NCBI GenBank assembly: GCA_017455085.1
Contig: JAFTBT010000143.1
Span: 1 to 28,041, forward strand
From: Synergistaceae bacterium
GTDB lineage: Bacteria > Synergistota > Synergistia > Synergistales > Aminobacteriaceae
DNA: 28,041 nt
Reading direction: 5' to 3'
Each line of letters begins with the position of its first letter. Position 1 is the stretch's first letter. Of this stretch, positions 14,797 through 22,067 are shown piece after piece. A program made the position numbers and the translations under genes. Under the pieces are notes generated by a model. It had not been told where the DNA came from. It did no database searches and saw only the letters and a program-made list of their open reading frames with translations.

Positions 14797-16101
14797 ATGG
14801 CGTACAGGATAGTGCACTACATTAACCAGTTCTATGCAGGAATCGGCGGCGAGGACAAAGCTGACTATATGCCCGAAATTCGCGCTGGTGTTGTCGGGCC
14901 GGGAATGGCACTAAAAGCTGCACTGAAGGGGGAAGCAGAAATAGTTGCTACTGTGATTTGCGGGGACTCCTATTTTGCGTCGAACATGGACGAAGCTACA
15001 GCAAAGATTCTCGGCATGATTCGCGAGTATGCACCCGATGCGTTTATTGCGGGGCCTGCGTTCAATGCGGGGCGTTATGGTACTGCATGCGGAGCTGTGT
15101 GTGACGCGGTCAGCAAGAATCTCGGAATCCCTGTGATTTCCGGAATGTACCCAGAGAATCCCGGCGTGGAGATGTACAGAAAATCAGCATGGATCATCCA
15201 GACTACGGACAGTGCTGCGGGAATGCGTAAGGCTGTCCCTGCGATGGCTGCTCTGACAGTGAAGCTCCTCAAGCGTGAAGATATAGGCTCTCCAGAATCA
15301 GAAGGGTATATTGAGCGCGGAATCAGACGCAACAAGTTCTACGACAAGCTCGCCGCAGAAAGATGTGTTGACATGTTCACGGCCAAGCTGAAGGGTGAAC
15401 AGTTCGCAACCGAGTACAGGATGCCTGTGTTCGACAGAGTAGACCCTCAGCCAGCGGTGAAGGACATCAAGCACGCAACGATAGCCCTCGTAACTTCAGG
15501 GGGAATATGTCCCAAAGGCAACCCAGACCATATCGAGGCCTCAAGCGCGAGCAAATTCGGGGAGTACGATATTTCGGGAGTGTATGACCTGACGAGCGAG
15601 ACATACTGCACAGCTCACGGAGGGTATGATGCCACGTATGCGGATCAGGACGCGGATAGAGTGCTGCCTGTGGACGTGCTGCGTGACTTGGAGCGTGAGG
15701 GAGCTATCGGGAAACTTCACAGCAAGTTCTACACGACAGTCGGCAACGGAACTTCAGTAGCAAACGCAAAAAAGTTCGGTGCGGAAATCGTGAACAGGCT
15801 CGTAGCTGATGGAGTCACTGCGGTGATTCTCACGTCCACTTGAGGGACATGCACACGTTGCGGGGCAACGATGGTCAAGGAAATCGAGCGCATGTTACCG
15901 GTCGTGCATATGTGTACGATAGTTCCGATCTCGCAGACGGTCGGCGCAAACAGGATAGTCCCTACGATCGCGATACCTCATCCGTTCGGAGACCCAAGCA
16001 AGACTCCGGAAGAGGAGAAGGCTATTCGCAGGGGACTCGTTGAGCGCGCCTTGAGGGCATTGCAGACGGAAATAACCGAGCAGACAGTTTTCACAGAGTA
16101 A
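14797..16101 (+). CDS. grdB: Glycine/sarcosine/betaine reductase component B, selenocysteine subunit (GrdB/GrdF/GrdH type), UGA read through
   Basis: A 434-residue selenoprotein that, with the GrdE-type subunits, cleaves the C-N bond of glycine, sarcosine or betaine; the selenocysteine passes the carboxymethyl group to selenoprotein A. The frame meets TGA at 15841-15843 and continues unbroken to TAA at 16101. The residues around it, LTST-U-GTCTRCGATMVKEIE, are the family's active-site motif, and the downstream part (PISQTVGANRIVPTIAIPHPFGDP) is the conserved C-terminus. Sec is residue 349, followed by Cys-352 and Cys-355. The start is ATG at 14797 after GGGAGGTG; an in-frame GTG at 14788 overlaps that site. 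Automatic callers will truncate this gene at 15843 or split it in two. Confidence 0.96.
15841..15870 (+). promoter_or_regulatory. Selenocysteine UGA codon and SECIS-like hairpin
   Basis: Directly after the UGA the RNA can form a perfect 6-bp stem, CGTTGC (15856-15861) with GCAACG (15865-15870), around a GGG loop (15862-15864). The loop starts 18 nt after the UGA and opens with G, as expected for a bacterial SECIS element recognised by SelB. The hairpin lies within the coding sequence. Confidence 0.85.
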
Positions 16102-16230
16102 GAATCATGCAGGGGAGTAATAGCTTCATGTGAACGAAAACATTACGCGCTAGGGTGCGTTATGAGTTATTGCCCCCCTGTAATTTTCTGGGGGGTGATA
16201 CATAAATTTTTCCAGGAGGTATAAATTTTC
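16102..16230 (+). promoter_or_regulatory. grdB-yedE intergenic leader with C6/G6 hairpin
   Basis: A 129-nt gap. CCCCCC (16173-16178) can pair with GGGGGG (16190-16195) around an 11-nt loop. A short T-run comes only about 10 nt later, so it is at best a weak terminator. CAGGGG (16110-16115) could instead pair with CCCCTG (16175-16180), an alternative fold that would break the hairpin. AGGAGG at 16214-16219 is the yedE ribosome binding site. I recognise no known riboswitch. Confidence 0.4.
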
Positions 16231-17307
16231 ATGGACAAGGCTTTAACGTCTAGACACGGCCCGTTGATCGCCGGAGGTATCATCGGGTTAATAGCGGTGG
16301 CACTAACACGCTTCGGCAACCCCGGCAATATGGGCTTCTGTGTGGCATGTTTCACGCGCGACATTGCGGGAGCATTAGGCTTTCACAGGGCTGGTGTAGT
16401 TCAGTACATCAGGCCGGAGATTCCCGGGTTCATACTAGGATCATTCATCTCGTCACTAATTTTCCGTGAGTATTCCCCACGCGGCGGATCATCCCCTGCA
16501 GTCAGATTCGGGCTCGGCCTGTTCGCGATGCTGGGTGCACTGGTATTCTTGGGCTGTCCGTGGAGGGCGTATCTGCGTCTTGCTGGCGGAGACCTCAACG
16601 CAATTTATGGTATATGCGGACTGATAGTCGGAGTCCTAATCGGGATAATATTCTTGTGGCAGGGCTTCAGTCTCGGAGCCGCGGAGCCCAACCCCAAACC
16701 TGCGGGCCTGATTATGCCGTTGATAGCTGCTGCACTTCTCGCACTGCTGTTCTTCGCGCCGAAGTTCGGTGAAAACGCTCCAGTATTCTTCTCGACTTCC
16801 GGTCCCGGCTCAATGCATGCACCTGTGTTGATGGCTCTGGGTGCTGGTCTTGTTGTCGGGTGGCTTGGTCAGCGTAGTAGATTCTGCACTGTCGGAGCAA
16901 TCAGGGACTTCATTATGATGCGTGACGGGTATTTGCTGAAGGGCATTATTGCGTTCACGGTTGTAGCTTTTGCGGCGAACTATGCACTCGGAAACTTCAA
17001 GCCAGGTTATGAAGCACAGCCAGTAGCTCACACTGATCAGCTCTGGAACTTTCTCGGAATGGTACTGTCTGGATTAGCCTTCACACTTGCTGGAGGATGT
17101 CCCGGCCGTCAGCTCATCATGGCAGGCGAGGGAGACTCTGACGCAGGAATCTTCGTGCTGGGTATGCTTGCAGGTGCAGCAGTAGCGCATAATTTTTCGG
17201 CGGCATCGAGCGGTGCAGGCATAGGAGCATACGGAGCGCATGTTACGATCATCGGGCTGGTGTTCTGCGTGTGCGTTGGCGTGATGTTCAGGGAGAAAGG
17301 GGCGTAG
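16231..17307 (+). CDS. yedE: YedE-type putative selenium transporter
   Basis: A 358-residue polytopic inner-membrane protein made of two YeeE/YedE repeats. Visible family motifs are NPGNMGFCVACFTRDIAGALG (about 30-50), FLGCPWRAYLRLAGGDLN, GQRSRFCTVGAIRDFIMMRDG and LAGGCPGRQLIMAGEGDSD, each with cysteines placed in or near membrane helices. YedE proteins of this subtype occur with selenium-utilisation genes and are thought to import a selenium species; related YeeE proteins take up thiosulfate. The gene follows the selenoprotein gene grdB and precedes a YedF-like gene by 4 nt, which supports the selenium reading. Transport of selenium itself is inferred from context. Confidence 0.88.
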   Translation: MDKALTSRHGPLIAGGIIGLIAVALTRFGNPGNMGFCVACFTRDIAGALGFHRAGVVQYIRPEIPGFILGSFISSLIFREYSPRGGSSPAVRFGLGLFAMLGALVFLGCPWRAYLRLAGGDLNAIYGICGLIVGVLIGIIFLWQGFSLGAAEPNPKPAGLIMPLIAAALLALLFFAPKFGENAPVFFSTSGPGSMHAPVLMALGAGLVVGWLGQRSRFCTVGAIRDFIMMRDGYLLKGIIAFTVVAFAANYALGNFKPGYEAQPVAHTDQLWNFLGMVLSGLAFTLAGGCPGRQLIMAGEGDSDAGIFVLGMLAGAAVAHNFSAASSGAGIGAYGAHVTIIGLVFCVCVGVMFREKGA

Positions 17308-17311
17308 AATC

Positions 17312-17530
17312 ATGAGCGATGTTATCACGGTGAATGCTTCGGGGTTGTCGTGTCCGCAGCCTGTGTTGATGACGAAGAAGGCACTTGCTGGGCTTGACGG
17401 CGGACGTGTTGAGGTGCTTGTAGACACAGCGACTTCACGGAACAATGTATCACGTTTTGCGGAGAACAAGGGCTGGAGAGTCAGCACACAGGATCGTGAA
17501 GGCGGGTACACGGTGATTCTGGAGAAGTAA
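17312..17530 (+). CDS. YedF/TusA-like sulfur- or selenium-carrier protein (single domain)
   Basis: A 72-residue protein of the TusA/SirA fold. It has VNASGLSCPQPVLMTKKAL, in which the CPxP cysteine (Cys-14) is the persulfide- or perselenide-carrying residue of this family. YedF proteins of selenium users generally carry an additional C-terminal DsrE-like domain, which is missing here; no continuation is seen before the terminator at 17541. It probably takes chalcogen from the desulfurase-like protein encoded next, or from YedE, and passes it on. Selenium rather than sulfur is inferred from neighbours. Confidence 0.85.
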   Translation: MSDVITVNASGLSCPQPVLMTKKALAGLDGGRVEVLVDTATSRNNVSRFAENKGWRVSTQDREGGYTVILEK

Positions 17531-17540
17531 GCGTAGATAT

Positions 17541-17578
17541 TTCCCCTGTTGGCGTGGAGCTGGCGGGGGAATTTTTTT
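17541..17578 (+). terminator. Probable terminator after the yedF-like gene
   Basis: TTCCCC (17541-17546) pairs with GGGGAA (17566-17571) around a 19-nt loop and is followed by seven T. The stem is short and the loop long, so termination may be partial, allowing read-through into the next gene. Confidence 0.6.
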
Positions 17579-17683
17579 GCTTAATGGAGATAAATTTGCG
17601 GTGTGTGCAGTTTTTCGTGGTAAGAGCTGTTGTTTATACATTTCCGCAAGAAGCTAATTACTCAAACAGGAGCTGATACAGTA

Positions 17684-18841
17684 ATGAAAACATGTTACCT
17701 CAACAACGCAGCCACTACTTGGCCGAAACCTGAATGCGTCAGTGAAGCCATGAGTAACTTTCTGCTCAACGGAGGCGCAAATGTTGCACGAGGTTCTTCG
17801 TCAGAGCGGGACATGAACACAATGAATATTATTCTGGACTGCCGGATAAAGCTGGCTGAATTTTTCGGAGGGTATGATGACGCTGACCCAATGCTCGTAA
17901 CTTTCACGTCAAACATCACGGGATCAATCAACATAGTTCTGCGCGGCTATCTCAAGCCCGGAATGCATGTACTCACCACGTCAATGGAACACAACGCCGT
18001 GATGCGTCCGCTGCGTTTTCTGGAAGGGCATGGAGTCGGTGTGAAGGTGCTAGCCTGCGATTCTGTGGGGAGGCTTGACGTTTCGGAACTGGCTCGTGAA
18101 CTTTCTGCGGCTAAGTACGATTTGGTGGTCATGTCCCACGCGAGCAACGTATGCGGAACTATCCAGCCCCTCGAAGAATCTGCGGAGGTGTGTACGAAGT
18201 TCGGAGTGCCTCTTGTGGCTGACACTGCCCAGACCGCCGGAGTGTTGCCCCTGAACGCTGAGGAGCTTGGACTGGCTGCGTTGTGCTTCACCGGACACAA
18301 AGGACTGATGGGGCCGCAGGGAACGGGTGGCATAGTCTGGAGTCCGGAGTTTGCTGCGAGGGTTGAGCCGCTGATCACCGGAGGGACAGGAAGCTATTCG
18401 CACCTAGAGTATCAGCCTGAGGATATGCCCGACAAATTCGAGGCAGGGACTCCAAACTTACCGGGTATTGCTGGACTGAATGCGGCTCTGGATTGGCTGA
18501 AGACTACAGGCCTGAAGAATATTGCTGAACGTGAACGGGGATTGGGTTTGCGACTACTTGAGGGGCTTATGAGTCGGAAGGGTGTAGCTCTTGCAGGAAA
18601 GCACAGCATGGACGGGAGGATGTCGGTGTTTGCGTTCAACGTTGATGGTGTGGACAACGGAACACTAGCGGAGAGGCTGTCCCGCGTGGGGTTTGAGACG
18701 CGGCCGAGTCTGCACTGTGCACCATCAGCGCATAAGACACTTGGGACATTTCCGGAGGGGGCGTTGAGAGTCTCGCCGGGGTACTTCAACACGGAAGATG
18801 AGATTGATGATTTTCTGGCACAGCTAGATATTCTGCTCTGA
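17684..18841 (+). CDS. Class V aminotransferase, cysteine desulfurase family (EF2568 type)
   Basis: A 385-residue PLP enzyme. It starts with YLNNAATTWPKP, has MEHNA (His-103, ring stacking), VADTAQTAG (Asp-180) and FTGHKGLMGPQGTGG with Lys-206 as the PLP lysine. The C-terminal loop RPSLHCAPSAHKTLGTFPEGALR holds Cys-345, the likely catalytic cysteine. This pattern is that of the EF2568-type group, which is repeatedly found with YedF and selenium genes, and differs from housekeeping IscS/NifS. It could supply sulfur or selenium from cysteine or selenocysteine. The ATG at 17684 gives the canonical start, with AGGAG 11 nt upstream. The coding strand is strongly G-rich toward the end. Confidence 0.9.
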   Translation: MKTCYLNNAATTWPKPECVSEAMSNFLLNGGANVARGSSSERDMNTMNIILDCRIKLAEFFGGYDDADPMLVTFTSNITGSINIVLRGYLKPGMHVLTTSMEHNAVMRPLRFLEGHGVGVKVLACDSVGRLDVSELARELSAAKYDLVVMSHASNVCGTIQPLEESAEVCTKFGVPLVADTAQTAGVLPLNAEELGLAALCFTGHKGLMGPQGTGGIVWSPEFAARVEPLITGGTGSYSHLEYQPEDMPDKFEAGTPNLPGIAGLNAALDWLKTTGLKNIAERERGLGLRLLEGLMSRKGVALAGKHSMDGRMSVFAFNVDGVDNGTLAERLSRVGFETRPSLHCAPSAHKTLGTFPEGALRVSPGYFNTEDEIDDFLAQLDILL

Positions 18842-18847
18842 TATAAT
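18842..18847 (+). promoter_or_regulatory. -10 element before the garR-like gene
   Basis: TATAAT immediately after the stop codon of the desulfurase-like gene and 35 nt before the next ATG. No good -35 at standard spacing. AAAGAGG at 18865-18871 is the ribosome binding site. Confidence 0.4.
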
Positions 18848-18882
18848 TACATCATATCCCCAAAGAAAAGAGGCAAAAATTC

Positions 18883-19779
18883 ATGAAGATAGGATTTATA
18901 GGTCTGGGCATCATGGGCAAACCTATGGCCAAAAACCTCATCAAAGCTGGCCACGAACTCCGCGTATACGACCGCGCAAAAGCAGTTATCGATGACGTAG
19001 TAGCTTTCGGGCAGGGTAAAGCTGTCGCCGCCGCAAATGCTGTAGACGCAGCAAAAGGTGCAGAGCTTGTACTCACCATGCTTCCGAACTCTCCACACGT
19101 CAAGAGCGTCATGCTTGAGGACGACAAAGTAGCCGACCACATGGAGAATGGTGCTGCGTTCATAGATATGTCCTCGATTAACCCCATAGCAAGCCGCGAA
19201 ATCGCCGATGCCCTCGCAAAAAAGGGGATCGATATGCTCGATGCTCCTGTGTCCGGTGGAGAGCCTAAGGCCATTGACGGCACACTCAGCTTCATGGTCG
19301 GAGGAAAGCCCGAAGTTTTCGCGAAGTTTGAGCCGGTGCTGAAGGCTATGGGTTCGAGCGTGGTACTCTGCGGAGGCATAGGCGCAGGCAACGTCACGAA
19401 ACTGTGCAACCAGATCGTTGTCGCTGTGAACATCGCGGCAGTCAGTGAAGCGTTAATGCTCGGCAAGAAGGCAGGCGTGAATCCGGAATCGATCTATCAG
19501 GCAATCAGAGGCGGACTCGCTGGCTCGACAGTCATGGACGCAAAAGCTCCGATGATTATGGACAGGAACTTCAAACCCGGGTTCAAGATCGATCTGCACA
19601 TCAAGGATCTCAATAACGTTTTTGACGCAGCAAAAGCTGTAGACTCTCCCACGCCGCTCACTGCTCAGGTCTTCGAGATGATGAAGATACTCCATAATGA
19701 CGGCAACGGTCAGTGCGACCACAGCGCGCTTGCATTAGTGTACGAGAAAATGGCCAACACAGAGATTACCAGAGGCTAG
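18883..19779 (+). CDS. garR: NAD-binding beta-hydroxyacid dehydrogenase, GarR-like (tartronate semialdehyde reductase)
   Basis: A 298-residue cytoplasmic oxidoreductase. The N-terminal Rossmann motif GFIGLGIMGKPMAKNL is at 4-19, the substrate-binding DAPVSGGEPKAIDGTL at 120-135, and the catalytic lysine is in GAGNVTKLCNQ (Lys-173). The sequence reads most like 2-hydroxy-3-oxopropionate (tartronate semialdehyde) reductase, which makes D-glycerate, but 3-hydroxyisobutyrate and related dehydrogenases share these motifs. It is the only gene between its own -10 element and the next promoter, so it is probably monocistronic. A link to the upstream fermentation genes is possible but not shown. Confidence 0.85.
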   Translation: MKIGFIGLGIMGKPMAKNLIKAGHELRVYDRAKAVIDDVVAFGQGKAVAAANAVDAAKGAELVLTMLPNSPHVKSVMLEDDKVADHMENGAAFIDMSSINPIASREIADALAKKGIDMLDAPVSGGEPKAIDGTLSFMVGGKPEVFAKFEPVLKAMGSSVVLCGGIGAGNVTKLCNQIVVAVNIAAVSEALMLGKKAGVNPESIYQAIRGGLAGSTVMDAKAPMIMDRNFKPGFKIDLHIKDLNNVFDAAKAVDSPTPLTAQVFEMMKILHNDGNGQCDHSALALVYEKMANTEITRG

Positions 19780-19832
19780 CACTTCACACGTTTTTCATAC
19801 AAGCCGAATATACTTGACTCTGTGATTTTATG

Positions 19833-19838
19833 TATAAT
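19833..19838 (+). promoter_or_regulatory. -10 element before the tolC-like gene
   Basis: TATAAT, preceded by TG in the extended -10 arrangement (TGTATAAT), 46 nt before the TolC-like ATG. TTGACT at 19814-19819 is only 13 nt upstream, too close for a normal -35, so the extended -10 may suffice. Confidence 0.45.
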
Positions 19839-19884
19839 GCATAACTTCATGGGGTCTAATTTTATTCTCAGGAGCTTTTTTCTC

Positions 19885-21216
19885 ATGCGCAGACTATTAT
19901 TATTACTCACACTGATATTCTTTCTGTCTTCATGCATAAATTCATACGCACAAGACACTTCTGGCGTTCATGATAGTATTCGAGAAACTGCCGGGCTATC
20001 TATTGAGGAATGCTTAACCCTCGCGATTCTGAACCACCCATCACTCACCAAAGCCAAAGCCTCCACAAAAAGCATCGCAGCTCAGCTCGAAGCCCTCCGC
20101 GCAAACGACAGAGTCACCCTCAATCTCACCGCCTCAGCCAGATATTCAGGGACTTATGACTACTGGGATGACAAAGCCCACTCCGAGACTCTTTCTGTTA
20201 CCGCACAAAAGCTCCTATATGACACCGGACGCAATCGCCTGCAAAAAGCCATCCGCACAGAAAACCTGCTGGGCTCTCAAGAATCAGAGCGCAGTGTTAT
20301 GGTGAGTGTTACTGCGAACGCAAAGAGGGCATATTACGATCTGGTGCTTAAGATCCTCAACAGGGACGTCGAACGCGAAAAGCTTACAAATCTGGAGGGA
20401 CACCTCAAGACCGCACAGGGACTCTATGACGTGGGCAACAGCGCATTCATCGAGGTCACGAAGGCACAGGCTGACGTAGCAAGCGCAAGAGTATCGCTCC
20501 TCAAGGCCGAGAACGATATTCTTGTGTCGCAGGAAGCTCTTCGTGTCGCAATGGGTACGGACATACACGGCCCGTTCAACGTTGCACTTGCCACAGAATT
20601 ATTGCTGCCACAGCCCGCAGATGACGTGAATGCACTCATAGCTCAGGCACTCACTGACAGGCCCGACTTCAGGAAACTCATGCATGACGTTCGCGGCAAT
20701 AAACTCGCAATCACGAACGCAGCACGGGCAAATTCTCCGAGCATTACCGGTTCAGCAGGAAGCTCATTCACCAAACGTGAAGGCCAAAGCTCCACGAACG
20801 AGTACAACATAGGCGTGAACATGAGTGTGCCTGTAATTGACGGCGGAGCTATGAAGGCAGGAGTCGAACAGGCAAGGGCTAACCTGGATTCAGTGAATGC
20901 GGATGTCGAGAGTCTCAGGCAGAGTATCACCTACAGCGTCAGAAGTGCAGCACTCTCACTCGCGAATGCAATCGACCGCGTGAAGTCCTCAGAATCCAGC
21001 GTACAGTATGCGGAGGAGAATTTATCTCTTGCTCAGGGACGCTATGAAGTCGGCGTAGGAGACCCCCTAGAATTGAGTGATGCTGTTATGGCTCTGGCTA
21101 ATGCGCGCTACTCGTACTATCAGGCACTCTATGACGCACAGACCGCACGGGCGAATCTCGACGAGGCTTTGGGACACTTGCCGCCGGAAATTGACGGAGG
21201 AACTCACGAATGGTAA
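19885..21216 (+). CDS. TolC-family outer-membrane efflux protein
   Basis: A 443-residue exported protein with two outer-membrane-efflux repeats. The N-terminus MRRLLLLLTLIFFLSSC is a signal peptide; LSSC fits a lipobox, so it may be a lipoprotein like OprM, though cleavage after SYAQ is also possible. Each half has long amphipathic helices, such as ALILNHPSLTKAKASTK-like and DRPDFRKLMHDVRGNK segments, and the closing AQGRYEVGVGDPLELSDA motif is typical. It should form the outer-membrane channel for the MacA/MacB-like proteins encoded downstream. The ATG at 19885 is chosen for the signal peptide and AGGAGC at 19870-19875. Its stop overlaps the next gene's ATG region. Confidence 0.9.
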   Translation: MRRLLLLLTLIFFLSSCINSYAQDTSGVHDSIRETAGLSIEECLTLAILNHPSLTKAKASTKSIAAQLEALRANDRVTLNLTASARYSGTYDYWDDKAHSETLSVTAQKLLYDTGRNRLQKAIRTENLLGSQESERSVMVSVTANAKRAYYDLVLKILNRDVEREKLTNLEGHLKTAQGLYDVGNSAFIEVTKAQADVASARVSLLKAENDILVSQEALRVAMGTDIHGPFNVALATELLLPQPADDVNALIAQALTDRPDFRKLMHDVRGNKLAITNAARANSPSITGSAGSSFTKREGQSSTNEYNIGVNMSVPVIDGGAMKAGVEQARANLDSVNADVESLRQSITYSVRSAALSLANAIDRVKSSESSVQYAEENLSLAQGRYEVGVGDPLELSDAVMALANARYSYYQALYDAQTARANLDEALGHLPPEIDGGTHEW

Positions 21217-22064
21217 GCACAGTAGATATTCACATACACACTGACGCGTCGGACGGCACGGACTCTCCCGCAAATCTGCTCTGGAATCTCCAGAAGGCCG
21301 GCATAAACATTTTTGCTGTTACTGACCACGACACTATACGCGGAGCAATGGCCGTTAAGCGCATAATTCCTCAGGGCTTCAGATTCATTCAGGGTATCGA
21401 GTTTTCTTGCAGGACTCAGGGCGGGCATAAGTGCCATATACTTGGCCTGAACTATGACGAGAACAATCTGGATTTTCAGGCAGCACTACGCACCGGAGAC
21501 GAACTCAGGCACAGGAAATTCCATAGGCGCATCGAGATTTTACGGTCGAACTTCGGAATCACGTTCACTGATGAAGAAATGGACTATCTCCTCAAGATTC
21601 CCAGCGTGGGCAAACCACATCTAGCAAACATGCTTGTCGCTAAGGGACTCGCAAAAAACAGGCAGGAAGCTATCACCCGCTACATCGACAAGTGCAAAGC
21701 AGGCCCCAGCAGAATCGACGCAGGCCTCGCCGTGAAAGCCATACTCTCTTCCGGAGGAGTACCTGTGTGGGCGCATCCGTTAGGCGGTGAAGGTGAGCAG
21801 GAACTTCCGGAGCAGACATTCAGGCTTGTACTGCATGAGCTTGTTGCTTGCGGGCTTAAGGGTCTGGAGTGCTGGTACTCGAAGTATAAATCACAACAAT
21901 GTGAGTGGCTCGTGAAGCAGGCTCAGCGTAGAGGACTCTTCATCTCTGGAGGAAGCGACTATCACGGCACAAACAAGACCGTTCCGCTCGGGAAGCTCAA
22001 TGCGGAGAACATAGCGGTATCACCCGAACAATTGACCATATTACGACAGATTCAGGGGGCGTAA
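21210..22064 (+). CDS. PHP-domain phosphoesterase (YciV/RNase AM-like)
   Basis: A 284-residue metal-dependent hydrolase with the PHP metal-ligand set: HIHTDASDG (His-8, His-10, Asp-12), TDHDTIRGA, GIEFSC, AHPLGGEGE and SGGSDYHG near the C-terminus. This is the stand-alone form related to YciV, which removes 5' nucleotides from RNA ends and hydrolyses 3',5'-bisphosphonucleotides. It overlaps the TolC-like gene by 7 nt and ends 3 nt before the adaptor gene, so it is fully embedded in an efflux operon. A role in export is not obvious; it may simply be co-transcribed. Confidence 0.88.
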   Translation: MVSTVDIHIHTDASDGTDSPANLLWNLQKAGINIFAVTDHDTIRGAMAVKRIIPQGFRFIQGIEFSCRTQGGHKCHILGLNYDENNLDFQAALRTGDELRHRKFHRRIEILRSNFGITFTDEEMDYLLKIPSVGKPHLANMLVAKGLAKNRQEAITRYIDKCKAGPSRIDAGLAVKAILSSGGVPVWAHPLGGEGEQELPEQTFRLVLHELVACGLKGLECWYSKYKSQQCEWLVKQAQRRGLFISGGSDYHGTNKTVPLGKLNAENIAVSPEQLTILRQIQGA

Positions 22065-22067
22065 AAC

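Noticed and set aside
15840..16043. Separate small gene after the grdB TGA in another frame
   Set aside because: The true reading is UGA recoding. The in-frame continuation carries the conserved GrdB C-terminus, whereas this frame has no recognisable sequence.
19814..19838. TTGACT with TATAAT as a standard promoter before the tolC-like gene
   Set aside because: The spacer is only 13 nt, too short for normal sigma-70 recognition. I kept only the extended -10 element.
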